A stretch of DNA of 64,000 nt from NCBI GenBank assembly GCA_016787705.1, contig JAEUTP010000014.1, positions 62,001 to 126,000 of the forward strand, written 5' to 3'. This document shows positions 44,875 to 53,995 of the stretch, piece by piece (within the stretch, counting starts at the first letter, position 1; each line of letters starts with the position of its first letter). Position numbers and translations under genes: made by a program. Under the pieces are notes generated by a model. The model saw only the letters and a list, made by a program, of their open reading frames with translations, was not told where the DNA came from and searched no databases. This DNA comes from Bacteroidia bacterium. Its GTDB lineage: Bacteria > Bacteroidota > Bacteroidia > B-17B0 > Aurantibacillaceae.

Positions 44875-44961
44875 AGTATAATGTAGTTAAATTTACTGAT
44901 TTTACGGAATAATTCCAAAATTTTTACCATAGAGGCACTGAGAACACTGAGTTTATTTGCC

Positions 44962-45100
44962 ATTTAACCACATAGGCACATAGTTTTTTCATAGATCAAC
45001 TACACTTCAAAAGTAAAACATAGGATTTTCTTCGCTTGCGAAGAAAATTTATGTGAAACTATGTTAGGCGTTTTGCTTAACTTTTTTCTATGTGGTTAAA
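44962..45100 (+). repeat. 139-bp MITE-like repeat, copy A
   Basis: The ends are inverted repeats TTTAACCACATAG and CTATGTGGTTAAA. A central palindrome with arms ATTTTCTTCGCT / GCGAAGAAAAT is present. A closely similar copy in the opposite orientation lies at 51497-51640. The right end overlaps the WbqC gene and supplies its last codons and stop. Confidence 0.8.
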
Positions 45101-45720
45101 TTCTTTAAGTAAGTAGTTGTCTCCAAACCTTTATTAAAAAGCAAGTCGAGGATACTTAAATTAGGATGAAACGGAAATTTACTTTCGAAAGTTTGGTAAT
45201 AAGGTGTATTTAATGTTGGAGAGACTTTTCCATCATCTGTAAAATTTAGCTTCGGATGAATAGAATTTCTCAGATCAATTAACGAAGCAGGTTCTTTTTC
45301 AAATGCAGAAGTGAAAGCAATTTCTTTTTTTAGTTTTAAGAGTTTTAAAACAAGCTTTAGCTGCTCAGTATTTAATTCCATTAAAAATTTAAACTCTTTA
45401 TTATAAAAATAATGTATTTCGTCTTCAAAAAAATCAAAGTAAGGTGAGTTCTTATAAGCGCTTGTAATGGCCCGCCAATGGTTGTTTTGCCAGTTTTCGG
45501 TATAAGAAATTTCTACATCTTTTATTAACTCTTTGGTATGTAATTTTTTTACTGGGATAGAAAGATCAAGTTTACCGTTAGCCGATAAAATTTGAGTGCG
45601 GTTACGAAAGCTTTGTTTTTGATAATTCTCAAAATTCTCAATAACAAGCGTGTCAGAATTTAAAACGTAATAAAAATAATGCAGGTTAGGCCAGTAAGCA
45701 GTGCTCAATAAAACATTCAT
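45088..45720 (-). CDS. WbqC family protein
   Basis: A 210-residue protein starting MNVLLSTAYWPNLHYFYYVLNSD, with 'NYQKQSFRNRTQILSANGKLDLSIPV' and 'WRAITSAYKNSPYFDFFED', the hallmark segments of the WbqC family. Members occur beside glycosyltransferases and lipoprotein or O-antigen genes, and their role is not firmly established. It overlaps the upstream signal peptidase-like gene by four bases. Its C-terminal codons (NLTT and stop) lie inside the MITE-like repeat, so the original tail may have been altered. Confidence 0.85.
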   Translation of the reverse strand: MNVLLSTAYWPNLHYFYYVLNSDTLVIENFENYQKQSFRNRTQILSANGKLDLSIPVKKLHTKELIKDVEISYTENWQNNHWRAITSAYKNSPYFDFFEDEIHYFYNKEFKFLMELNTEQLKLVLKLLKLKKEIAFTSAFEKEPASLIDLRNSIHPKLNFTDDGKVSPTLNTPYYQTFESKFPFHPNLSILDLLFNKGLETTTYLKNLTT

Positions 45721-46520
45721 GGCTTGGTTTGTTTGATAACGCGAATACTTTTGCCTACAATAAAATTTTCAGGCAAAAAACCCCATTTGCGCGAATCGTT
45801 GGCGTTATCGCGATTGTCGCCCATGGTAAAATAATAATTACCTTTTACGGTGTAGGTTTTTGTAAGCTTATTGTTAATGTAAATACTATCACCCTTTATT
45901 TCTAAGCTGTTTTTCTCATGATCCTTTATTAATTTTTTATAGAACACAATGTTTATAGTATCTAATTGCAGCACATCATCTTTTTTTGGAATATATAAGG
46001 CGCCGTAATTATCCATGTTCCATTTATAATTAATAGAGTAGGGAAAGCAGGAAAGATCGGAGCTTCCTTGTTTTTCCATTTCTAATTCAATCAATTCTAT
46101 ATCTGCCAAATGCTTTAAGCTATCGGCAAAATAATTGGTAAGCGAAAAACTGTAATCATTTTTTTCTGAAATGGCAGCGCCCTCTGTTAATCCGTGTTTT
46201 ATTAAACTCAGGCTATCCATTGCCTTAGCAGACTTTACATGAAAATTATGTTTAACTGTAATCGTATCGGTAATTGGCATACCATTTATGTAAATAACTT
46301 TATCTATTAACTCAATGCTGTCGCCGGGCAAACCAATAAGGCGCTGAAAAAAATAAGTTGTAGGCTGCGTTGAATCTTTTGCCGGAAATTCAAAATACAC
46401 AATATCGTTAGTGCTTAAGGTGTTATTAAATTTTTTAATAAGCAACGCATCGCCCCGGTAATAAGTGTGCTGCATATCCATATTATTTACTTTACGGATA
46501 TCGAAAATAAATCGTCTCAA
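45717..46520 (-). CDS. Signal peptidase I paralogue, predicted catalytically inactive
   Basis: A 267-residue S26-fold protein. Box D/E landmarks are clear (RLIGLPGDSIELIDKVIYINGMPI and YYFTMGDNRDNANDSRKWGFLPENFIVG). The catalytic Ser position is Asp15 (DMQHTYYRGD aligned to SMxPTLxxGD), and the Lys before RLIGLPGD is Gln59, so the Ser-Lys dyad is absent. The TTG at 46520 is the first usual start. Yet the open frame continues upstream through a plausible N-terminal membrane helix (WFLAAFIALLLFIFLRR) with no ATG, GTG or TTG, so an ATA/ATC/ATT start near 46600 is possible. It may partner the active paralogue upstream. Confidence 0.78.
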   Translation of the reverse strand: MRRFIFDIRKVNNMDMQHTYYRGDALLIKKFNNTLSTNDIVYFEFPAKDSTQPTTYFFQRLIGLPGDSIELIDKVIYINGMPITDTITVKHNFHVKSAKAMDSLSLIKHGLTEGAAISEKNDYSFSLTNYFADSLKHLADIELIELEMEKQGSSDLSCFPYSINYKWNMDNYGALYIPKKDDVLQLDTINIVFYKKLIKDHEKNSLEIKGDSIYINNKLTKTYTVKGNYYFTMGDNRDNANDSRKWGFLPENFIVGKSIRVIKQTKP

Positions 46521-46594
46521 AAAAATAAATAAAAGCAGTGCTATGAATGCTGCAAGAAACCAGGTTTGTTTCTTTACAAAATCAAGTATGTTCT

Positions 46595-48448
46595 TTATTT
46601 GATCGATGCTTTTTGTTGTTTAAGCTTTCGGCGGTTGTTCCACTTATTTAAACCCCAAATCAATAAAATGGTTACAATAAATGGAATTTTTATTGAATGT
46701 AAATTACCATCATCAACATAAGATAAAAAACGTTCCCACCTGAATTTGCCCTCTTTACTGTTCTTAAACAACGATCCTAATACCGATTTGCCGCTAACAG
46801 GGTTGTTTTCAGAATACTTCATACTAAACCAAACAAAGAAAGGTGAACCTACTACGTGATCGTAAGGCACCATACCCCAACTGCGGCTATCAGCGCTATT
46901 ATGACGGTTATCACCCATCATAAAATAATAATCCTGTTTAAAGGTGTAATTTGTAATTGGTTTGCCATCGTATAAAACCTGCGCACCGTTTTTTGTTACC
47001 TGGTGTATGCCGTCATCGTAAGTGTTCAATATTTTTTCATACAAACAAATATTGTGAGTATCAATTGGCAGGGTTGTTCCTGCTTTTGGAATTAACAGTG
47101 GGCCAAAATTATCATTGTTCCAGGCATACGCTCCGTTGTGCGGGAAGATACCGTTATCATAAGCATCTTTAAGATCGATACGCTTAAACACCGAATACAC
47201 ATTCGGATCGCTTTTAATTTTAGCAGCGCTTTCCGGTGTCATGTTTAAACAATATACAAAAGTGTCTTTGGTAGTGAAGGTGTTCTTAAAAACAGTGTAA
47301 TCGTAATTTCTTAAGGGAATGTAACGTCCGTTACCACCTGTAATTGGTTCTAAAAAAACAGTGGGTTTTTTATTTGATAAGCCAACTGATGCTACCAAAG
47401 CTTCGGTTACATACACATCTAAATTATCCAGGTATTCAAGTGTAATAAAATTAGATTTTGCTTTTACAAAATAATGGTGCTGTGCCTTTTCAGGCATTTT
47501 TTGTTTTTGGCCATTAATAAAAACTTCGCCAGCACGCACCTCTAAATTATCACCTGCAATACCTACACAGCGTTTTACGTAATGTTCACGTTTATCAACC
47601 GGTCTTGCTACAATATCGCCAAATTGCTCGGGTGTACTGTTTACATATTCCCAAACTTCTTTCTGAATTTTTGCACGGTTAAGCGTGCTGTCTTTTTCTA
47701 GTTCGTTGTCTACAATATCCCTTATTATCTGGTAGTAGCTTTGGTTTTGCTGTCTTAATGCCACTGTATCGCCATCTGGATAATTAAATACTACAATGTC
47801 ATTATTTTCAACATGGCCAAAACCGGGCAAGCGCATGTAAGGTAATTTTATCCATTCTAAATACGATTTTTTTGTTTCGCTTAATGGTAAGGTATGATGC
47901 GCAAATGGAAATGACAATGGCGTTTGCGGAATTTTTGGTCCGTAAGCAAATTTATTTACGAATAAAAAGTCGCCCACCATTAACGATTTTTCTAACGAGG
48001 ATGTAGGAATGGTAAATGCCTCAATAAAATAACCACGAATAATAGAAGCCGCAATTACAGCAAAGATGATAGGGTCTACCCAGTTCTTAATAATTTTACT
48101 TGGCTCAATGTTAAATTTGCTTAAACCAACAAATTTAGCTGTATCATCAAAACCTAATTTTACAAAAAAGATGTAAGGTAAAAGAGATGCAAATAAAAGA
48201 TCGGAGTTACTGGGTTTATTAAATGCACGTGCCACATTAAAACCGTAAACGCCATACATTAAAATATTAACGCCTGGCACTATCATAATTAAACACCACC
48301 AACTTGGTTTGCCTAATAGTTTTGAGAGAACATAAAAATTGTAAACCGGTATCCAGGCTTTCCAGCTTTCTATACCTGCTTTTGTAAATAATTTACTAAG
48401 GCCAAAAAACGAGACCAGTATTAAGACTAAAAAAATATAATTTCCCAT
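46595..48448 (-). CDS. lepB: Signal peptidase I with extra N-terminal membrane domain
   Basis: A 617-residue S26 signal peptidase that cleaves Sec signal peptides at the periplasmic face. The first about 120 residues form a multi-TM domain (WKAWIPVYNFYVLSKLLGKPSWW), as in many Bacteroidota LepB proteins. The dyad is intact: Ser151 in TSSLEKSLMVGD and Lys292 in YVKRCVGIAGD. Further boxes are YYFMMGDNRHNSADSRSWGMVP and the C-terminal membrane segment (IPFIVTILLIWGLNKW). A large insertion between the boxes makes it longer than E. coli LepB (324). Its end overlaps the region where the inactive paralogue may begin. Confidence 0.92.
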   Translation of the reverse strand: MGNYIFLVLILVSFFGLSKLFTKAGIESWKAWIPVYNFYVLSKLLGKPSWWCLIMIVPGVNILMYGVYGFNVARAFNKPSNSDLLFASLLPYIFFVKLGFDDTAKFVGLSKFNIEPSKIIKNWVDPIIFAVIAASIIRGYFIEAFTIPTSSLEKSLMVGDFLFVNKFAYGPKIPQTPLSFPFAHHTLPLSETKKSYLEWIKLPYMRLPGFGHVENNDIVVFNYPDGDTVALRQQNQSYYQIIRDIVDNELEKDSTLNRAKIQKEVWEYVNSTPEQFGDIVARPVDKREHYVKRCVGIAGDNLEVRAGEVFINGQKQKMPEKAQHHYFVKAKSNFITLEYLDNLDVYVTEALVASVGLSNKKPTVFLEPITGGNGRYIPLRNYDYTVFKNTFTTKDTFVYCLNMTPESAAKIKSDPNVYSVFKRIDLKDAYDNGIFPHNGAYAWNNDNFGPLLIPKAGTTLPIDTHNICLYEKILNTYDDGIHQVTKNGAQVLYDGKPITNYTFKQDYYFMMGDNRHNSADSRSWGMVPYDHVVGSPFFVWFSMKYSENNPVSGKSVLGSLFKNSKEGKFRWERFLSYVDDGNLHSIKIPFIVTILLIWGLNKWNNRRKLKQQKASIK

Positions 48449-48548
48449 AGATGTAAAAGGTAAAAATAAGGATTTATAGAAACTTTGAACGCTTGTTTTT
48501 TAAGCATATTATTTTATGGTTGTTAATATTTGTTAGCTATTTTATTTG

Positions 48549-48620
48549 GCCACAGATTTCAAAAATGCCACAGATTTTTTTATAATAATTCAAATCTGCG
48601 TTATCAGCGAAATCTGTGGC
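48549..48620. repeat. Palindromic repeat between lepB and thrS
   Basis: Perfect 12-bp arms GCCACAGATTTC (48549-48560) and GAAATCTGTGGC (48609-48620). The rest of the roughly 300-base gap (48449-48749) holds only A/T-rich sequence and the likely thrS promoter; no gene is seen. Confidence 0.75.
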
Positions 48621-48749
48621 TTTTTAATTTTTAAGTTGAGAGAGAGTTAGGTTAAAAAATAATTTGTAAAAATTAGTGTAATTAGTGGCTAATAGCTATC
48701 TTTATTCCCGAAAAATAAACCTGTTTTGTTTGCAGGTACAAAAAAATTT

Positions 48750-50699
48750 ATGATAAAAATAACTCTCCCCGATGGTTCTGTTCGCGAATACGAAAAAGGA
48801 ACTTCATCAATGGACATCGCTAAAAGCATTAGCGAAGGCTTAGCCAGAAACGTATTAGCCGCAAAAGTAAACAACGAAGTTTGGGATGCGTCACGCCCAA
48901 TTAATTCAGATGCCACATTAAGTTTATTAACGTGGAACGATGCGCTTGGTAAAGAAACCATGTGGCATTCATCTGCTCACCTTATGGCCGAAGCTTTAGA
49001 AGCTTTGTATCCCGGTGTAAAATTTTGGGTTGGACCACCGTTAGAAAATGGTTTTTACTATGATGTGGATCTTGATGGACAAACATTAACACCTGCCGAT
49101 TTTGAAAAGATCGAGCAAAAAATGTTAGAGCTGGCTAGAAAAAATAATGTTTACGAAAGAAAAGAAATTTCGAAAACAGACGCCGTAAAATATTTTACCG
49201 ATAAAAATGATCATTATAAATTAGATCTTTTAGAACGTTTAGAAGATGGTAACATTACTTTGTACACACAAGGTAACTTTACCGATCTGTGTCGCGGACC
49301 TCATATTCCAAGCACAGGTTTTATAAAAGCTGCAAAAATTTTAAACATTGCCGGTGCTTATTGGAAAGGCGATGAAAAAAATAAAATGTTAACCCGCATT
49401 TACGGAATCACTTTCCCTAAAGATAAAGAACTAAAAGAATATTTGGTTTTGTTAGAAGAGGCTAAGAAGCGCGATCACCGGAAGTTGGGTAAAGAGTTGG
49501 AGCTTTTTACCTTTTCTGAAAAAGTAGGTATGGGTTTGCCGTTATGGTTACCAAAGGGGGCCATGTTGCGTGAGCGTTTGATTCAATTTATGCAAAAAGC
49601 ACAACTTAAAGCGGGTTATTTACCCGTGGTTAGTCCGCACATTGCGCAAAAAGAATTATATGTTTGTTCAGGTCACTATGAAAAATACGGAGCTGATTCA
49701 TTTCAACCAATTAAAACGCCGCATGAAGGTGAGGAGTTTTATTTGAAGCCAATGAATTGCCCGCACCATTGCGAAATTTATAAATCATCACCAAAATCAT
49801 ATAAAGATCTGCCACAGCGTTACGCCGAGTTTGGTACTGTTTACCGTTACGAGCAACGCGGTGAGTTGCACGGTTTAACACGTGTACGTGGCTTTACACA
49901 GGATGATGCGCATTTATTTTGCCGTCCTGACCAGGTGAAAGAAGAGTTTTTAAAAGTTATAGATCTGGTGTTGTACGTATTTAATGCATTGGATTTTAAA
50001 GATTATACAGCGCAAATCTCATTAAGAGATCCGGATAATAAAACAAAATACATTGGTACCGATGAGAATTGGGCTTTGGCCGAACAGGCCATTATTGAAT
50101 CTGCGGCAGAAAAAGGATTAAAAACTGTTACAGAATTAGGCGAGGCTGCATTTTACGGACCAAAACTTGATTTTATGGTGAAAGATGCCTTGGGCCGCAA
50201 ATGGCAATTAGGAACCATTCAGGTAGATTATAACTTACCAGAGCGTTTTGAACTGGAATATACCGGAAGTGATAATCAAAAGCACCGCCCCGTAATGATC
50301 CACCGTGCACCTTTTGGAAGCTTAGAACGTTTTATTGCGGTTTTAATTGAACATTGCGCTGGTAATTTCCCGTTATGGTTAACACCCGATCAATTTGCTA
50401 TTTTACCAATAAGTGAAAAGTATAATGCTTATGCCGAAAAAGTGGCAGATACTTTAAAAGCCGCTGAATTAAGAGGTTTTGTAGATGACAGGAATGAAAC
50501 CATCGGCAAAAAGATACGTGATAACGAAGTTAAAAAAGTGCCATTTATGCTAATTGTAGGAGAGAAAGAGGCTGCCGAAGGTAAAGTTGCCCTAAGAGCT
50601 CACGGAAAAGGAGATGTTGGTGAATTTACACCTAATGATTTTGTAAAATATGTCAACCAAATAATAGAAAATGATTTTAATCAAAAATTAAATTCTTAA
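48750..50699 (+). CDS. thrS: Threonine-tRNA ligase
   Basis: A 649-residue class II synthetase. The ATG at 48750 is preferred to an in-frame TTG at 48726 because [19 protein letters not shown] is the conserved TGS-domain start. The editing domain has [12 protein letters not shown] and [12 protein letters not shown]. The catalytic core has the zinc-binding [10 protein letters not shown], motif 2 [26 protein letters not shown] and motif 3 [13 protein letters not shown], and the C-terminal anticodon domain follows. It charges tRNA-Thr with proofreading of Ser. infC follows, as in many bacteria. Confidence 0.97.
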   Translation: MIKITLPDGSVREYEKGTSSMDIAKSISEGLARNVLAAKVNNEVWDASRPINSDATLSLLTWNDALGKETMWHSSAHLMAEALEALYPGVKFWVGPPLENGFYYDVDLDGQTLTPADFEKIEQKMLELARKNNVYERKEISKTDAVKYFTDKNDHYKLDLLERLEDGNITLYTQGNFTDLCRGPHIPSTGFIKAAKILNIAGAYWKGDEKNKMLTRIYGITFPKDKELKEYLVLLEEAKKRDHRKLGKELELFTFSEKVGMGLPLWLPKGAMLRERLIQFMQKAQLKAGYLPVVSPHIAQKELYVCSGHYEKYGADSFQPIKTPHEGEEFYLKPMNCPHHCEIYKSSPKSYKDLPQRYAEFGTVYRYEQRGELHGLTRVRGFTQDDAHLFCRPDQVKEEFLKVIDLVLYVFNALDFKDYTAQISLRDPDNKTKYIGTDENWALAEQAIIESAAEKGLKTVTELGEAAFYGPKLDFMVKDALGRKWQLGTIQVDYNLPERFELEYTGSDNQKHRPVMIHRAPFGSLERFIAVLIEHCAGNFPLWLTPDQFAILPISEKYNAYAEKVADTLKAAELRGFVDDRNETIGKKIRDNEVKKVPFMLIVGEKEAAEGKVALRAHGKGDVGEFTPNDFVKYVNQIIENDFNQKLNS

Positions 50700-50732
50700 A
50701 TTTGTATATAATAAAATTAAAACTAAAAAAGC

Positions 50733-50745
50733 GGAGGAACCTATC
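50733..50745 (+). promoter_or_regulatory. Shine-Dalgarno and AUC start of infC
   Basis: GGAGG (50733-50737) lies five bases before ATC (50743-50745), in frame with the whole IF-3 sequence. There is no in-frame ATG, GTG or TTG between thrS and the GTG at 50971, which is inside the conserved N-domain. An ATT at 50716 is the alternative, but lacks a ribosome-binding site. Confidence 0.75.
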
Positions 50746-51393
50746 AACAACAAAAAACCAAATTTTACAAAGCCTGTAAACTCGTCAAACAATAATAATT
50801 CGGCGAATAATAATAACAATACAGCAAAACCGGTAGTTAAACAGCCAAGAGGTTTAAAGGCCGGATTTAAACGTCCCGGTGTAAAAGAAGAACAACACAG
50901 GATAAACGAAAGGATCTATGCAAAAAGCGTTCGCGTAGTTGGCGAAGGCATTGAAGCAGGTGTATATTCAGTGGCAGAAGCTTTGGCAATGGCAAAAGAA
51001 CAGGGGTTAGATCTTGTTGAAATTGCGCCAAATGTTGATCCGCCGGTTTGTAAGATAGTTGATTATGGTAAATTTCTTTACGAGCAAAAAAAGAAAGCTA
51101 AAGAAATGAAAGCAAAAGCGGCGAAGATCGTAATTAAAGATATTCGTTTTGGTCCGCATACTGATGATCACGATTTTAATTTCAAGAAAAATCACGCCAT
51201 GAAATTTTTACAGGAAGGTTGTAAAGTAAAAGCATACGTGTTTTTCCGAGGTCGTGAGATCGTATTTAAAGTACAAGGTGAGATTTTATTATTACGTTTT
51301 GCAAATGAGTTGGAAGAGTGGGGCAAAGCAGAGCAGTTGCCTGTTTTAGAAGGTAAAAAAATGCAAATGGTAATAAGCCCAAGAAAAAAATAA
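50743..51393 (+). CDS. infC: Translation initiation factor IF-3, start at a non-standard AUC codon
   Basis: About 216 residues. A Bacteroidota-style Asn/Lys-rich N-terminal tail ([18 protein letters not shown]) precedes the IF-3 N-domain ([17 protein letters not shown] ... [41 protein letters not shown]), the linker and the C-domain ([44 protein letters not shown]). IF-3 binds the 30S subunit and rejects wrong start codons. E. coli infC uses AUU and is self-regulated through it; the AUC here suggests the same logic. The usual downstream rpmI-rplT genes are absent: a terminator and a repeat follow. Confidence 0.9.
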   Translation: MNNKKPNFTKPVNSSNNNNSANNNNNTAKPVVKQPRGLKAGFKRPGVKEEQHRINERIYAKSVRVVGEGIEAGVYSVAEALAMAKEQGLDLVEIAPNVDPPVCKIVDYGKFLYEQKKKAKEMKAKAAKIVIKDIRFGPHTDDHDFNFKKNHAMKFLQEGCKVKAYVFFRGREIVFKVQGEILLLRFANELEEWGKAEQLPVLEGKKMQMVISPRKK

Positions 51394-51419
51394 ATAAAAT
51401 TAATTTCAAATAAATTAAA

Positions 51420-51449
51420 GAAGGCAGATCGGAAGGTTTGCCTTTTTTT
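51420..51449 (+). terminator. Terminator after infC
   Basis: A short stem AAGGCA / TGCCTT (51421-51426 and 51439-51444) with a T-run, 27 bases after the infC stop. Confidence 0.65.
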
Positions 51450-51496
51450 GTTGCTGGGTGTTTTTACCACAAGCGAAAATGCAAGAGATTGAAAAA

Positions 51497-51640
51497 TTAA
51501 AACACATAGAAACATAGAAAAAAGCACAGCTAAACACCTAAAAGGTTCACATAAATTTTCTTCGTTAGCGAAGAAAATCCTATGTTTTACTTTTGAAGTG
51601 TAGTTGATCTATGAAAAAACTATGTGCCTATGTGGTTAAA
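51497..51640 (-). repeat. MITE-like repeat, copy B (inverted relative to 44962-45100)
   Basis: Its right end CTATGTGGTTAAA (51628-51640) and about 90 adjacent bases match copy A in reverse complement with few changes, including the central ATTTTCTTCG hairpin. The opposite end (from TTAAAACACATAG) is more diverged. The 308-base gap after infC contains this repeat, the terminator and no gene. Confidence 0.8.
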
Positions 51641-51701
51641 TTAATTGAGTAAACTCTAAAAAATCTTAGCGGAAACTTTGTGCTCTTAGGGTCTCAGTGG
51701 T

Positions 51702-52277
51702 TTATTTTTTATCATTACCCCACCTGTACGAATCCTGTTCAAGGCCGGCAAGATCAATAACCCTGTCAATTACAGTTGCTGCTACTTCTTCAATGGTTTG
51801 TGGTTTTGAATAAAAAGACGGTGTAGCCGGACATAAAATGCCTCCTGCCTCGGTAACGGTTCGCATGTTGTTAATGTGAATTAAACTTAAAGGTGTATCG
51901 CGGGTAACTAAAATTAATTTTCGTCTTTCTTTTAAAATAACGTCAGCCGCACGTGTTATAAGATCGTTGCTGACACCTGTGGCAATGCGAGCCAGCGTAC
52001 CCATGCTGCAAGGGCAAATAATTAAGGTGTTATATTTTGCAGAACCCGATGCAAAAGGTGCAGTAAAATCTGTTTTAGAATAAACTTTAAATGGATAGTT
52101 TTTATAAGAATTGTTTCCTAATTCAAACTCCCAGATGTCTTTGGCATTATCACTCATTACAAGACTTATTTCAGCAGTCTGGTCTTTTAAAATGAGTAAC
52201 TTATCAAGCAATACTTTTGTGTAAATGCTGCCACTGGCACCCGTAACGGCAATAGCTATTTTGTGTTTAGTCTGCAC
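51702..52277 (-). CDS. ubiX: UbiX-family flavin prenyltransferase
   Basis: A 191-residue enzyme that attaches dimethylallyl phosphate to FMN, making the prenyl-FMN cofactor of UbiD-type decarboxylases. The N-terminal flavin-binding AVTGASGSIYTKVLLDKL, the active-site region CSMGTLARIATGVSNDLITRAADVILKERRKLILVTRDTPLS and NNMRTVTEAGG are all present. It ends an operon with mqnE; prenyl-FMN decarboxylases take part in the late futalosine pathway, which fits a menaquinone role. Its start overlaps the OMP gene by 11 bases. Confidence 0.92.
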   Translation of the reverse strand: MQTKHKIAIAVTGASGSIYTKVLLDKLLILKDQTAEISLVMSDNAKDIWEFELGNNSYKNYPFKVYSKTDFTAPFASGSAKYNTLIICPCSMGTLARIATGVSNDLITRAADVILKERRKLILVTRDTPLSLIHINNMRTVTEAGGILCPATPSFYSKPQTIEEVAATVIDRVIDLAGLEQDSYRWGNDKK

Positions 52278-52926
52278 TATCAGTTTTCTTTTTTAGATCA
52301 ATTGTATAAGAAACCATTAAGGTAAGAATATTGTTGTAAAGTCCTTTATTAAAAAATCGCGCCACCGGGTTAGGATAAAATACCAAATTGGCAATTGTAC
52401 CATAATCGCGTATTGGAGTTATTGAATTAGAACTGCGTACCTCTATGGTGAATTTTTCCTTTATCTTCCTTCCAAGACCGGCATTTACGCCAGTTTCAAA
52501 ACTATTAAAAAGATATTGGCCGGTAAAATCTGTGTAATTGATATTCTCTTTATAACTAACAAGGTATGCAAGTGACGGGCCAAGGCTTATAAAATAACGT
52601 GGGTTAACATTAAATCTGAATGATAAAGGCATATCTATATAATTTAAATTTACGTTATAGTAAGAGAAATCGCCCTTACCCGGATTTGAATTATGCCTTG
52701 CTCCTTTTTGCGAAAAATAAAAACCTAATTCAAAACTTGCTTTGTTTTTTAATCGTGCGTTAACAGCAATACCACCAAAAGCGCCAATTTTATTGTATCC
52801 ACTATAAGTATCGCCATGTATCTGGCAGCCGTTAATTCCTAAAGAAGGTTTTAATGTAAATATAGAGTTTTTCTGTGCTGATAATTTAATGCAAACAAAA
52901 AACATTATCAGCAGCAGAAATCTCAT
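52267..52926 (-). CDS. PorT-like outer-membrane beta-barrel protein
   Basis: A 219-residue protein with signal peptide (FLLLIMFFVCIKLSAQ) and alternating-polarity strands typical of small 8-stranded barrels (PSLGINGCQIHGDTYSGYNKIGAFGGIAVNARL, FELGFYFSQKGARH, LNYIDMPLSFRFNVNPRYFISLGPSLAYLVSY). The 'YIDMPL' turn is common in the PorT/outer-membrane beta-barrel family. It sits between a DUF3078 gene and ubiX, overlapping the latter by 11 bases. PorT proper is a T9SS component, but this paralogue need not be. Confidence 0.8.
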   Translation of the reverse strand: MRFLLLIMFFVCIKLSAQKNSIFTLKPSLGINGCQIHGDTYSGYNKIGAFGGIAVNARLKNKASFELGFYFSQKGARHNSNPGKGDFSYYNVNLNYIDMPLSFRFNVNPRYFISLGPSLAYLVSYKENINYTDFTGQYLFNSFETGVNAGLGRKIKEKFTIEVRSSNSITPIRDYGTIANLVFYPNPVARFFNKGLYNNILTLMVSYTIDLKKKTDSAD

Positions 52927-52980
52927 CGAATAAAAAAATAAAGTTTAACTATGTATCTATATTATTTGATTTAAAAAAAA

Positions 52981-53970
52981 TCAAAACTTGTAGCCAAAAC
53001 CTATACCAAGTGTTGTAAGCAATTGCACCCGCGGACCATAAATGTCATTTGGATTATCATATAAACCGTCTTTATTCCAATCGCGTTTAATAATAATATC
53101 ATCATCGTACACTAATTGAGAAATAATATTAGCGCTTAAATATTTATTTATTTTTAGAGTAAGGAGATTATTAAAAACAACATCTATATTACCAGGATGA
53201 TTTCCGTAATTAGAGAACAGATCTAAATAAGAATCGAGGTTAATATTTTTGAAAATATCTTTTTTGAATTTAACGATCACGCGTCCACCAAACTCAAACC
53301 TTGTTTTTTTACCTGGTGTAACTACATTGCCCATAGTGTCTACAACAGCCTTTTCAACACCAAAAGCACCTTCATCAGCAAGGTATTGACGATTTACAAC
53401 TGTAATTTTCCCTGCGGCAGGCGCAAAGGTAATTGAGAAATAACTTGTGGGCTTAAAATCCAAACCCAAAGCAATCTGTATGTATCCCGGCGAATTCATA
53501 TCAGATACTGCACGGCCCGTAATAGAATCGCCTACATAATTATAACCCGGGCCAAATTGAGTCCGATAATCCACCTGCGCTGCATAATACCAATATTTGC
53601 TAAAAGCATTGATGTTTAATTTAGAAAGTCCAAATAACTGATCAATATTTTTGCGGAATAATTTAAAATCTCCCGGTTTAATGATACCATATTGCGCATC
53701 CAGTTTGTTTACCCATTCAACCTTTCCTTTTTTGTAATCGGCCTGTAGGTTCAATATAGCATTACCGGCAAGATTATCTTGACCACCACCTTGCCAATTG
53801 CTTAAAGAGGTTTGGCTAAAATTCAATCCAAAAAAACCCGACGTTTTCCATGAAGTGTCTTTTTTAACAGGCTGTAAAGAGTCTGCTTTTATTGGCTGCA
53901 AGATCAAAGGGTCTTGAGCTTTTGTATTTAAAAATAAAACTATTGCTAAAAGTGTAAATTGTTTTTTCAT
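52981..53970 (-). CDS. DUF3078 outer-membrane-type protein
   Basis: A 329-residue protein with signal peptide (QFTLLAIVLFLNTKAQ). The DUF3078 landmark is 'SGFFGLNFSQTSLSNWQGGGQDNLAGNAILNLQADYKKGKVEWVNKLDAQYG', followed by repeated amphipathic strands (AAQVDYRTQFGPGYNY, GYIQIALGLDFKPTSYFSITFAPAAGKITVV) ending in a Phe-terminated strand (TLGIGFGYKF), as expected for an outer-membrane barrel. Function unknown. It is 25 bases after mqnE in the same operon. Confidence 0.85.
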   Translation of the reverse strand: MKKQFTLLAIVLFLNTKAQDPLILQPIKADSLQPVKKDTSWKTSGFFGLNFSQTSLSNWQGGGQDNLAGNAILNLQADYKKGKVEWVNKLDAQYGIIKPGDFKLFRKNIDQLFGLSKLNINAFSKYWYYAAQVDYRTQFGPGYNYVGDSITGRAVSDMNSPGYIQIALGLDFKPTSYFSITFAPAAGKITVVNRQYLADEGAFGVEKAVVDTMGNVVTPGKKTRFEFGGRVIVKFKKDIFKNINLDSYLDLFSNYGNHPGNIDVVFNNLLTLKINKYLSANIISQLVYDDDIIIKRDWNKDGLYDNPNDIYGPRVQLLTTLGIGFGYKF

Positions 53971-53995
53971 ATATAAATTTAATTAATAGCGGTTA

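Noticed and set aside
50971..51393. infC starting at the GTG at 50971
   Set aside because: It would remove the conserved RINERI...GVYS segment of the IF-3 N-domain, which is encoded in frame upstream.
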